Positions 6,607 to 14,227 of a DNA stretch of 64,000 nt are shown piece by piece. How positions within the stretch are numbered: position 1 is the stretch's first letter; the number at the start of each line of letters is the position of its first letter. Where the stretch lies: assembly GCF_018271975.1 (NCBI RefSeq), contig NZ_JAGUCN010000006.1:168718-232717 (forward strand), in the 5' to 3' direction. The notes beneath the pieces were generated by a model. The model worked only from the letters and a program-made list of their open reading frames with translations. It was not told the DNA's origin and ran no database searches. Source of the DNA: Carboxylicivirga mesophila. Lineage in GTDB: Bacteria > Bacteroidota > Bacteroidia > Bacteroidales > Marinilabiliaceae. Made by a program: the position numbers and the translations under genes.

Positions 6607-8862
6607 ATGAGCAAAGCGTTATTTACACTCTCACTAATTCTTTTATTATTCGGCTGTCAAAATAGCACCATAATCGATAAGTATGCGATTATTCCACAGC
6701 CTAACTCAGTAACCTATAACGATGATTTTTTATCAATCAATCATGGTATCGACATTGAAAGCAACTATCCGGATGGTATGGAATTGATAGAACTTCTGCA
6801 ACAACAATCCAATAAACCTGGTTTGATCTTCGATAGCGAGGGAGCTACTCCTTTTTTGTTGATATATAATCCCGATTTGGATGAAGAAGCGTATCAATTG
6901 CAAATCAAAACAGATAGAATAGTAATAAATAGTGCATCAAAAGCCGGATGGATAAATGGCTACCAGTCTTTCTTGCAAATGTGGCCTGTTGGTGAATACG
7001 ATAATATCCAGATTAGATGTGGAGAAATTAATGATAAGCCAAGATTTGCCTACCGTGGGTTGCACCTTGACGTATCGCGCCACTTTTTTACCCTGGATGA
7101 GGTAAAAGCATTAGTTGATCAGATGGTGTATTACAAGCTCAATAAGCTACACCTGCACTTAACAGATGATCAGGGCTGGCGTATTGAAATAGAAAAATAT
7201 CCTTTACTAACCGAAAAAGGAGCCTGGCGCGTGCATAATAATCAGGATAGTCTTTGTCTGGAGCGCTCAATTGACGATGCAACCTTTGCTATTCCTGATC
7301 ATAATTATGCCATCAAAGAAGGGGAAAAACTATATGGCGGTTTTTATACAAAGGCCGATTTGAGACACTTGATTAATTATTGCGCACAGCGAAATATTGA
7401 AATAATTCCTGAGATTGATGTGCCTGGACATTTTAAGGCGGCTATTGAAAATTACCCTCACCTGTCATGTACAGGAAAAGCCGGATGGGGTGCTCATTTT
7501 TCTTATCCTGCTTGTCTGGGCAAAGCATCAACTTACACCTTTATTGAGGATGTTTTAACTGAGGTGGCCGAATTATTTCCATCAGAATATATCCACATTG
7601 GAGGTGATGAGGTGAATAAGGATGAGTGGAAAAAGTGTCCTAGCTGTCAGGCTGCGATCAAAAAATCTAATTTAAAGGATGAACACGAATTGCAATCGCA
7701 TTTTAATCATCAGATAGAAGACTTTTTAGCTTCGAAAGGTAAAAAGTTATTAGGCTGGGACGAAATAGTGGAAGGTGGTTTAAGCAATAATGCCACAATT
7801 ATGTGGTGGCGCAACTGGGCACCTAACACAATTCGTGATGCTGCTATAGGTGGTAATGATATCATTGTGACCCCTGATTTTGAGTACTATTTCGATTTTC
7901 CATACTCAGCAACGCCTACCAGCAAGGTTTATAACTTTGAGCCGGTGCCCGATGACTTTACTGCTGATATGGCTAACTGTATTATTGGTGTACAGGGAAA
8001 TGTGTGGACAGAACGTATTCCGAACACTAAGCGATTGGCTTATCAGGTGCTGCCACGCATGTTGGCGCTGGCGGAGTCCGGGTGGACCAATAAGGAGTTG
8101 AGAAATTTTGAAGCGTTTGAGGAGAGATTAAAAACACATTATTCATATTTCCAATCGCAAGGGTTGTTTTATCATTTGCCTGAAATTACCGGTTTTGATG
8201 ATAAAACTGTTTTTACGGATGTATCATCACTTGAGTTAAATGTGCCGGATAATGAGATGGAGGTATTTTATACACTGGATGGAACAGCACCCGATCGAAG
8301 TAGCGCAAGATACTCAGGTGCCATTGAAGTTAAAAAATCATGCACATTAAAGTTTAGAGCCTATAAAGGTGATGTGTATAGTAAAATATACAGTGCCGAG
8401 TACATTAAGCAAAATTTGGCAGAACCTGTGATTGTTGACGTAAAGTCAGGCCTTAAGAAAAGCTATTATAAAGGGCGTTACTGGAAAAGTAAAGATGTGC
8501 CGGCAGATAAGAAGGCTGATGCCGAAGTTGTGGTTGATGGTTTTGGCCTGGGGCATTACGAGGGACAGGAAAACTATGCTTTGGTATTTGATGGCTATTT
8601 TAAGGCTTCTACCGATGGGGTTTATACTTTTTATACCAAGTCCGACGACGGTGATCAGCTTTTTATACATGAGCAGCTGGTTGTTGATAATGATCCTAGT
8701 CATGGACCACGGGAAAGAAAGGGAGCTGTGGCCTTAAAAGCAGGATTGCATCCTGTACGTCTGATATATTGTCAGATTGGAGGAGGAGCTTTGCAAGAGG
8801 TGTATGTTCAGGCACCAGGTCAGGAGAAAAGGAAAGTAACCTCAGATGAGCTTTTTAATTAA
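6607..8862 (+). CDS. Beta-N-acetylhexosaminidase, GH20, with chitobiase C-terminal and PA14 domains (lipoprotein)
   Basis: This 751-residue protein starts with a lipoprotein signal ending LLLFGC. An N-terminal GH20b-type domain is followed by the GH20 barrel (from about residue 140, FAYRGLHLDVSRHF), with the catalytic Asp334-Glu335 pair in HIGGDEV. A chitobiase-type C-terminal domain lies at about 535-600 (VFYTLDGTAPD) and a PA14 domain at about 620-740 (GVYTFYTKSDDGDQLF). It removes terminal GlcNAc/GalNAc by substrate-assisted catalysis at the cell surface. The frame is open 9 codons further up, but the ATG at 6607 starts the signal peptide, and a -7-like TAATTTTG at 6575-6582 would place transcription after the upstream ATG. 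It begins a three-gene glycan-degrading run. Confidence 0.93.
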   Translation: MSKALFTLSLILLLFGCQNSTIIDKYAIIPQPNSVTYNDDFLSINHGIDIESNYPDGMELIELLQQQSNKPGLIFDSEGATPFLLIYNPDLDEEAYQLQIKTDRIVINSASKAGWINGYQSFLQMWPVGEYDNIQIRCGEINDKPRFAYRGLHLDVSRHFFTLDEVKALVDQMVYYKLNKLHLHLTDDQGWRIEIEKYPLLTEKGAWRVHNNQDSLCLERSIDDATFAIPDHNYAIKEGEKLYGGFYTKADLRHLINYCAQRNIEIIPEIDVPGHFKAAIENYPHLSCTGKAGWGAHFSYPACLGKASTYTFIEDVLTEVAELFPSEYIHIGGDEVNKDEWKKCPSCQAAIKKSNLKDEHELQSHFNHQIEDFLASKGKKLLGWDEIVEGGLSNNATIMWWRNWAPNTIRDAAIGGNDIIVTPDFEYYFDFPYSATPTSKVYNFEPVPDDFTADMANCIIGVQGNVWTERIPNTKRLAYQVLPRMLALAESGWTNKELRNFEAFEERLKTHYSYFQSQGLFYHLPEITGFDDKTVFTDVSSLELNVPDNEMEVFYTLDGTAPDRSSARYSGAIEVKKSCTLKFRAYKGDVYSKIYSAEYIKQNLAEPVIVDVKSGLKKSYYKGRYWKSKDVPADKKADAEVVVDGFGLGHYEGQENYALVFDGYFKASTDGVYTFYTKSDDGDQLFIHEQLVVDNDPSHGPRERKGAVALKAGLHPVRLIYCQIGGGALQEVYVQAPGQEKRKVTSDELFN

Positions 8863-8936
8863 AACAAAAGAACAAATAGGATAAATATAAATTTCTCTTG
8901 ACTGCTGTGGGGTGAACAAGAGAAAAAAGTAAGAGG

Positions 8937-10034
8937 ATGAAGAGATTAATACCAATATTGTTGATTGTGATTGTGGCGGCATGCCAATCAGCTCCACCTG
9001 AAAAAGTGGGACAACTGGAATTGCCTTCTTTTGCACCCAGGCATTACATCTGCTATCGTGTATCTGAAGCTTTGAACATCGACGGAGAATTGAATGAGGT
9101 GGCTTGGAAAAATGCGCCCTGGACTGATTTATTTGTAGATATAGAAGGGGATAAAAAGCCGGCACCTGCATTGTCGACAAGGGCTAAAATGCTTTGGGAT
9201 GATGAGTATCTTTACATTGGCGCTTACCTTGAAGAACCACATTTATGTGCCAGTTTAACTGAACGTGACGCCGTGATTTTTTATGACAATGATTTTGAAG
9301 TGTTTATTGATCCGAATGGTGATACGCATGGTTACTATGAGTTTGAAATGAATGCATTTAACACTGTTTGGGATCTGCTTTTAGTGAAACCATATCGCGA
9401 TGGCGGACCGCCAATCAATAATTGGGACATTAACGGCCTTAAGTCTGCTATTAGCTTGAAAGGTACTATTAATCAGCCCGATGACATCGATGAAGGCTGG
9501 TTCATTGAATTGGCATTTCCATTGAATGTATTACGTGAGTATTGCGGTGGTGTGGATGCTAAAGCAGGTAATCAGTGGCGTATTAATTTCAGTAGGGTAC
9601 AGTGGCAATATGATGTGATTGATGGTCAGTATAAAAAGAAAACAAATCCTGAAACAGGAAAACACTACCATGAAGATAACTGGGTGTGGTCGCCGCAAGG
9701 GGTCATTGATATGCATCGTCCTGAAACTTGGGGATTTTTGCAATTTTCTGATGTTGTTGCCGGTGAGGGTGAAGAAGCTTTCAAGTTTAATAAGGATGAG
9801 TTAGTAAAATGGGAACTCTATACCATATATCACGCTCAAAGATTATTTAAAAGTAAAACAGGCGCATACGCCAAATCAGTTCATGAATTATCGGCTGTGC
9901 ACTTGCCAGAGCTCCAATATGTCAATAAAATAGCTACAACAGGTTCTCTCTTTGAGGCGGTAGTATCTCGCGCAGAAAGTGAATTTAACTGGCACATTAA
10001 TAATGAAGGGCGTACCTGGAAAATGAAGAAGTAA
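8937..10034 (+). CDS. CBM9-like carbohydrate-binding lipoprotein
   Basis: This 365-residue protein has a lipoprotein signal (MKRLIPILLIVIVAAC). A CBM9/DOMON-like beta-sandwich occupies about residues 35-255: ALNIDGELNEVAWKNAPW, then AKMLWDDEYLYIGAYLEEPH, DNDFEVFIDPNGD, and a late LNFSRVQW-like strand. Such proteins sit at the cell surface in Bacteroidota and resemble sugar-binding domains of xylanases, but enzyme activity has not been shown for this form. The last ~100 residues are helical and end with Trp/Lys-rich sequence. It lies 74 bases after the GH20 gene and 96 bases before the GH29 gene, so it probably binds the glycan attacked by those enzymes. Confidence 0.82.
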   Translation: MKRLIPILLIVIVAACQSAPPEKVGQLELPSFAPRHYICYRVSEALNIDGELNEVAWKNAPWTDLFVDIEGDKKPAPALSTRAKMLWDDEYLYIGAYLEEPHLCASLTERDAVIFYDNDFEVFIDPNGDTHGYYEFEMNAFNTVWDLLLVKPYRDGGPPINNWDINGLKSAISLKGTINQPDDIDEGWFIELAFPLNVLREYCGGVDAKAGNQWRINFSRVQWQYDVIDGQYKKKTNPETGKHYHEDNWVWSPQGVIDMHRPETWGFLQFSDVVAGEGEEAFKFNKDELVKWELYTIYHAQRLFKSKTGAYAKSVHELSAVHLPELQYVNKIATTGSLFEAVVSRAESEFNWHINNEGRTWKMKK

Positions 10035-10130
10035 GATGAATTGTTTACTCGTTTCCTGATAAGGTATTTTAGGGGTAATAGAGTATTGTTGCAGATGACT
10101 AATAAGCTGAAAAAGTATAAAACAAAGTAT

Positions 10131-11834
10131 ATGAGAAAACACGTATTATTTATTCTGACCTGCCTGATAGCCACATCTGTTATGGCACAGCAAGATGTAA
10201 CCGAAACAGATAAGGCAAAGGAAAAGCGTATGCAGTGGTTCAAAGATGCCAAGTTGGGCATATTTATACACTATGGTATTTATGCGGTTAACGGCATTGA
10301 TGAATCCTGGTCATTTTTTAATGGGTACATTAATTATGACGACTACATAAAACAGCTTGATGGCTTTACTGCCGCTAAATATGACGCCGGTGAATGGGCC
10401 AAAATCATTAAGGCCAGTGGTGCTAAGTATGCCGTCTTAACCACCAAACATCACGATGGAGTGGCACTCTGGGACACCAAAACAGAGCACTTTAATACGG
10501 TTGATGATACACCTGCAAAGCGCGATATAGTTGAGCCATTTGTGAAAGCACTTCGCAAAGAAAAGCTAAAGGTAGGCTTGTATTACTCTTTAATCGATTG
10601 GTCATACCCCGATTATCCGGCGCATTTACGTAACGAGAATCGCTACCAGAATGATGATGAGCGCTGGAACAAGTTCACTGACTTTTACTTTGCTCAAATG
10701 AATGAGCTGTCGGGGCGTTTCAATCCCGATTTATATTGGTTTGACGGTGATTGGGAGCATTCGGCCGAAGAGTGGAAATCGAAGGAGCTGCGTGAATTGA
10801 TGCTCAAATACAACAAGAACATCATATTAAACAGCCGCCTGCAAGGGTATGGCGATTATGATACGCCAGAGCAGGGTGTACCAATCAAGAAACCCAATAA
10901 CCCTTACTGGGAATTGTGCATGACCATGAATGACTCATGGGGGTATCAGCATAACGATCATAACTACAAATCACCCTATCAGTTGATACGTATTTTTGTG
11001 GATTGTATTAGCATGGGAGGTAACCTGTTGTTGGATATTGGTCCTCATGCCGACGGAAGTATACCGCAAGAACAATTGGATATACTTAAAGAGTTTGGTC
11101 GTTGGACTTCAAAGCATGAGGAAGCCATTTACGGAACTCTGGCTGGTATTGATACAAAACATTTTAACGGACCAACCGCTTTATCTAAAGATGGCAAAAC
11201 GCTTTATTTATATATAGATAATCAACCCAATCATCCTGTATTAGTGAATGGTTTAGATGCTGGCGTTGAGAAGGTACGTGTTGTTGGGCAAGAAAAAGAA
11301 CTTTCATACACTTATAATAATAAGCTGCTGTCTGTCAATATGGATAATGCACAGGCTGACCCGATGGTAACAGTAGTGGCGGTCGAGCTAAAGCATAGCA
11401 TTAAATTAGTTGAGCCGGCAACCAGTCTTAGTACTTATGCATTGGCCGAAGTTGCCAATGATGAAATGTGGAACAAGAAGCACCAGATTGCATTGGATGA
11501 TATGACAGAATCAATTCCAGGTGGTCATTATAATGGGGCAACCGCATTGTCGAAAGATAAAAACATACTTTACCTGATGGTAGATGGTAAAAACAACGGG
11601 CCTTTGGTTGTGCGTGGTCTTAAGAATAAAATTAACCGCATTTGGGTGGTTGGTAATGGTACAAAACTAAGTCATAAGGTAATAGGTAAGCAATATTGGA
11701 GCGATGTGCCTGGTATTACATATATTGATTTGCCTGAGAAAGTGCTGGATAAGGAAATGACTGTTATCGCAGTATTATTAGATGGTGAATTAGATCTCTA
11801 TAGAGGAAAGGGCCATGTTATAGAAAGTAACTAG
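10131..11834 (+). CDS. Alpha-L-fucosidase, GH29, secreted
   Basis: This 567-residue enzyme starts with a signal peptide ending VMAQ. The GH29 barrel spans about residues 30-360, with KLGIFIHYGIYAV, TTKHHDGVALWD, VGLYYSLIDW and the nucleophile Asp205 in YWFDGDW. The remaining 200 residues contain two related segments (FNGPTALSKDGKTLYLYIDNQ and YNGATALSKDKNILYLMVDGK), so the C-terminus is an internally duplicated beta domain. The frame is open 30 codons upstream, but the ATG at 10131 gives a clean signal peptide. GH29 enzymes release alpha-linked L-fucose with retention. Placement beside GH20 suggests fucosylated, GlcNAc-containing glycans. A hairpin terminator follows. Confidence 0.92.
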   Translation: MRKHVLFILTCLIATSVMAQQDVTETDKAKEKRMQWFKDAKLGIFIHYGIYAVNGIDESWSFFNGYINYDDYIKQLDGFTAAKYDAGEWAKIIKASGAKYAVLTTKHHDGVALWDTKTEHFNTVDDTPAKRDIVEPFVKALRKEKLKVGLYYSLIDWSYPDYPAHLRNENRYQNDDERWNKFTDFYFAQMNELSGRFNPDLYWFDGDWEHSAEEWKSKELRELMLKYNKNIILNSRLQGYGDYDTPEQGVPIKKPNNPYWELCMTMNDSWGYQHNDHNYKSPYQLIRIFVDCISMGGNLLLDIGPHADGSIPQEQLDILKEFGRWTSKHEEAIYGTLAGIDTKHFNGPTALSKDGKTLYLYIDNQPNHPVLVNGLDAGVEKVRVVGQEKELSYTYNNKLLSVNMDNAQADPMVTVVAVELKHSIKLVEPATSLSTYALAEVANDEMWNKKHQIALDDMTESIPGGHYNGATALSKDKNILYLMVDGKNNGPLVVRGLKNKINRIWVVGNGTKLSHKVIGKQYWSDVPGITYIDLPEKVLDKEMTVIAVLLDGELDLYRGKGHVIESN

Positions 11835-11861
11835 TTTGATTTTGCATTTATATTGTAATGG

Positions 11862-11900
11862 GAGCCGCCATTGTCCGCAGGATAGAGGCGGCTCTTTATT
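11862..11900 (+). terminator. Terminator after the GH20-CBM9-GH29 run
   Basis: An 8-bp perfect stem (GAGCCGCC at 11862-11869 with GGCGGCTC at 11887-11894) and a 17-nt loop, followed by TTTATTTT. It closes the three-gene glycan cluster and separates it from serB. Confidence 0.75.
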
Positions 11901-12048
11901 TTCAGGCTATTGATATGCCATATTTAGCGTTATCATGGTCATTAAAAGTAACTCAAGAAGTCGTCTTTGGTGGAAAAGTAACACATAATTAAAGTTGTTT
12001 CCTTATAGATTGTTATTTTTGCAAATCTTTTAACTGCAAATTAATATC

Positions 12049-13272
12049 ATGAATAAGAGCAAAGAAATTATATTGCTGAATATATCCGGTGAGGATAAGC
12101 CAGGGTTAACCGCCATATTAACAGGTATCTTGTCGCATTACGGCGTTAATATTCTGGATATTGGTCAGGCAGTTATACACGAGGATTTAGGTCTGGGTAT
12201 TTTGTTTGAGGTACCTGAATCGGCTGAGTCAGCTCCGGTATTAAAAGAGCTGTTGTTTAAATCCTATGAATTAGGACTCAATCTAAAATTTACCCCTGTT
12301 ACCGAGCAGAAGTACAAAGAGTGGGTGGGGCAGCAAGGTAAGGAGCGCTTTATTGTCACACTTTTGTCACGTAAGTTAAGTGCTGAGCAGCTGTCGCAGG
12401 TAACCAGTATTATTTCAAATCAGGGCTTAAACATTGACTATATATCCCGTTTGAGCGGCCGTGTATTATTGGATGATCACGAGGGAAATGATAAGTCAGT
12501 TGTTGAATTTTCGGTGCGTGGTACGCCCAAAAGTGCCGAGGGAATGAAGCAGGAGTTTATAGATATTGCCAAAACAGCGGAGGTGGATATTGCCTTCCAG
12601 GCCGATAATATATTCCGCAGAAACCGCCGTCTGGTATGTTTCGATATGGACTCGACACTGATTCAAACTGAGGTGATTGATGAGTTGGCCATCAAAGCTG
12701 GTATTGGCGATGAGGTGAAGGCCATTACAGAGGCTGCAATGCGCGGCGAAATTGATTTTAACGAGAGTTTTATACAACGTGTGGCACTGTTGAAAGGTCT
12801 GGATGAGAGTGTGATGAAAAATATTGCAGAAAACCTGCCCATTACAGAAGGGGCAGAGCGTCTGTTTAAAACACTAAAAAAATATGGCTACAAAACAGCT
12901 ATCCTGTCGGGGGGATTTACCTATTTTGGTAATTACCTGAAGAGTAAGCTGGATATCGACTATGTGTTTGCCAATGAGTTGGAGATTGAAGACGGAAAGC
13001 TAACAGGTAAGCACAAAGGGGAGATTGTGAATGGAGAGAAGAAAGCTGAACTGCTTAAATTACTTGCTTTTAAGGAAGATATTCATCTGGAACAGGTCAT
13101 TGCTGTTGGTGATGGCTCCAATGATTTACCCATGTTGAAGCTGGCAGGTTTAGGTATTGCTTTTCATGCCAAGCCCAAGGTGAAAGCATCGGCCAAGCAT
13201 CACATTTCTACCATTGGATTGGATGCCATACTCTATTTATTGGGTTTCAGGGATAGGGAGATAAATCTATAA
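12049..13272 (+). CDS. serB: Phosphoserine phosphatase with N-terminal ACT domains
   Basis: This 407-residue protein has two ACT-like domains in about residues 1-180 (first strand IILLNISGEDKPGLTAIL). A HAD-superfamily SerB domain follows, with the catalytic motif FDMDSTLI (nucleophile Asp199, acid Asp201), the LSGGFTYF motif and GDGSNDLPML. It hydrolyses O-phosphoserine in the last step of serine synthesis; the ACT domains probably bind serine or another amino acid as a regulatory signal. The two-ACT, ~400-residue form is common in Bacteroidota. A TATTTTTG -7-like element lies 28 bases upstream of the start codon without a convincing -33 box. Confidence 0.94.
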   Translation: MNKSKEIILLNISGEDKPGLTAILTGILSHYGVNILDIGQAVIHEDLGLGILFEVPESAESAPVLKELLFKSYELGLNLKFTPVTEQKYKEWVGQQGKERFIVTLLSRKLSAEQLSQVTSIISNQGLNIDYISRLSGRVLLDDHEGNDKSVVEFSVRGTPKSAEGMKQEFIDIAKTAEVDIAFQADNIFRRNRRLVCFDMDSTLIQTEVIDELAIKAGIGDEVKAITEAAMRGEIDFNESFIQRVALLKGLDESVMKNIAENLPITEGAERLFKTLKKYGYKTAILSGGFTYFGNYLKSKLDIDYVFANELEIEDGKLTGKHKGEIVNGEKKAELLKLLAFKEDIHLEQVIAVGDGSNDLPMLKLAGLGIAFHAKPKVKASAKHHISTIGLDAILYLLGFRDREINL

Positions 13273-13376
13273 GGCATTGAGCTGTAGTGTTGTATTTTAT
13301 GATCTTTTAGCTTTTATTTCACCTTCCTGAAAAGTAGAAATTTATTATTTTTGCCGCCCAATGATTTGAGTTAAGT

Positions 13377-14183
13377 ATGGGGAAAGGAATTTTTCATCGC
13401 TCGGAGCTGTTAATGGGCAAGGAAGTGATGCAGGCATTGGCCGGGAAAAAAGCGATATTATTTGGTATTGGAGGTGTAGGCAGTTGGTGTGCCGAGAGTC
13501 TGATTCGCACAGGTATCACTAAATTGACCATTGTGGATAGCGACCGCGTGTGCGTTACGAATGTTAACCGTCAGTTAATGGCTACTTCAAAGACGGTGGG
13601 GCACGTTAAAACGGAGGCGCTTAAGGAGCGTTTGCTGGAGATTAATCCAAAGGCCGAAATTACAGCATTACAGAAAATCTACAGTAAAGAAACATCAGAT
13701 GAATTTGCGCTCGATGATTATGATGTGATTATTGATGCTATCGACAGCCTGGGCAGTAAGGTGCACCTGATTCGCCGCGCTACCGAAACAAATGCATTAT
13801 TTGTTTCATCAATGGGAGCAGCTCTTAAAGTTGATCCAACGCGGGTAAGAGTTGATTCATTCTGGAATGTGAAGGGATGCCCTCTGGCTCGAAAAATTCG
13901 TAAAATGGTGCGAAAGGTGGGGGAACCATCGCGTGATTTTCTGTGCGTGTATAGTGATGAGTTACTTGAAAATGCTGGTGCTGATGCTACTTGCGGAACT
14001 GAAAAATGTTTGTGCCCAAAGGCAGAGAACGGACCGGGTGACCCTGATTTGGTTAACCACGAGTGGTGCAGCCTTAAAGCAGCCATCAATGGAAGTTTAG
14101 CACATATAACCGGTATTTTTGGGATGACACTGGCAGGACTGGTCATACAACAAATACGAGATGAAGTAATAAATGAAGCATAA
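13377..14183 (+). CDS. tcdA: tRNA threonylcarbamoyladenosine dehydratase TcdA (CsdL)
   Basis: This 268-residue E1-like enzyme has the nucleotide-binding loop LFGIGGVGSW (residues 28-37), the VDSDRVCVTNVNRQ motif and a later DAIDS. It activates the carboxyl group of t6A37 with ATP to form the cyclic ct6A base in tRNAs reading ANN codons. The insert with KIRKMVRKVG and the sequence DATCGTEKCLCP distinguish it from the thiamine enzyme ThiF, and it is far from the thi operon. A -7-like TATTTTTG (13346-13353) precedes the start by 23 bases. It converges on the M16 peptidase, with a shared terminator. Confidence 0.9.
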   Translation: MGKGIFHRSELLMGKEVMQALAGKKAILFGIGGVGSWCAESLIRTGITKLTIVDSDRVCVTNVNRQLMATSKTVGHVKTEALKERLLEINPKAEITALQKIYSKETSDEFALDDYDVIIDAIDSLGSKVHLIRRATETNALFVSSMGAALKVDPTRVRVDSFWNVKGCPLARKIRKMVRKVGEPSRDFLCVYSDELLENAGADATCGTEKCLCPKAENGPGDPDLVNHEWCSLKAAINGSLAHITGIFGMTLAGLVIQQIRDEVINEA

Positions 14184-14184
14184 A

Positions 14185-14215
14185 AAATCCCGGCCTGCAG
14201 GCCGGGATTTCTTTT
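14185..14215. terminator. Bidirectional terminator between tcdA and the M16 peptidase
   Basis: A 26-base perfect palindrome (14185-14210), AAATCCCGGCCTG with its exact reverse complement, flanked by A and T runs. It lies between two convergent stop codons. Confidence 0.88.
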
Positions 14216-14227
14216 ACCCATTGGTTT

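Noticed and set aside
13377..14183. ThiF-like protein as the missing partner of ThiS
   Set aside because: Length, the KIRKMVRKVG insert and the DATCGTEKCLCP segment fit TcdA; it lies 20 kb from the thi operon with no riboswitch.
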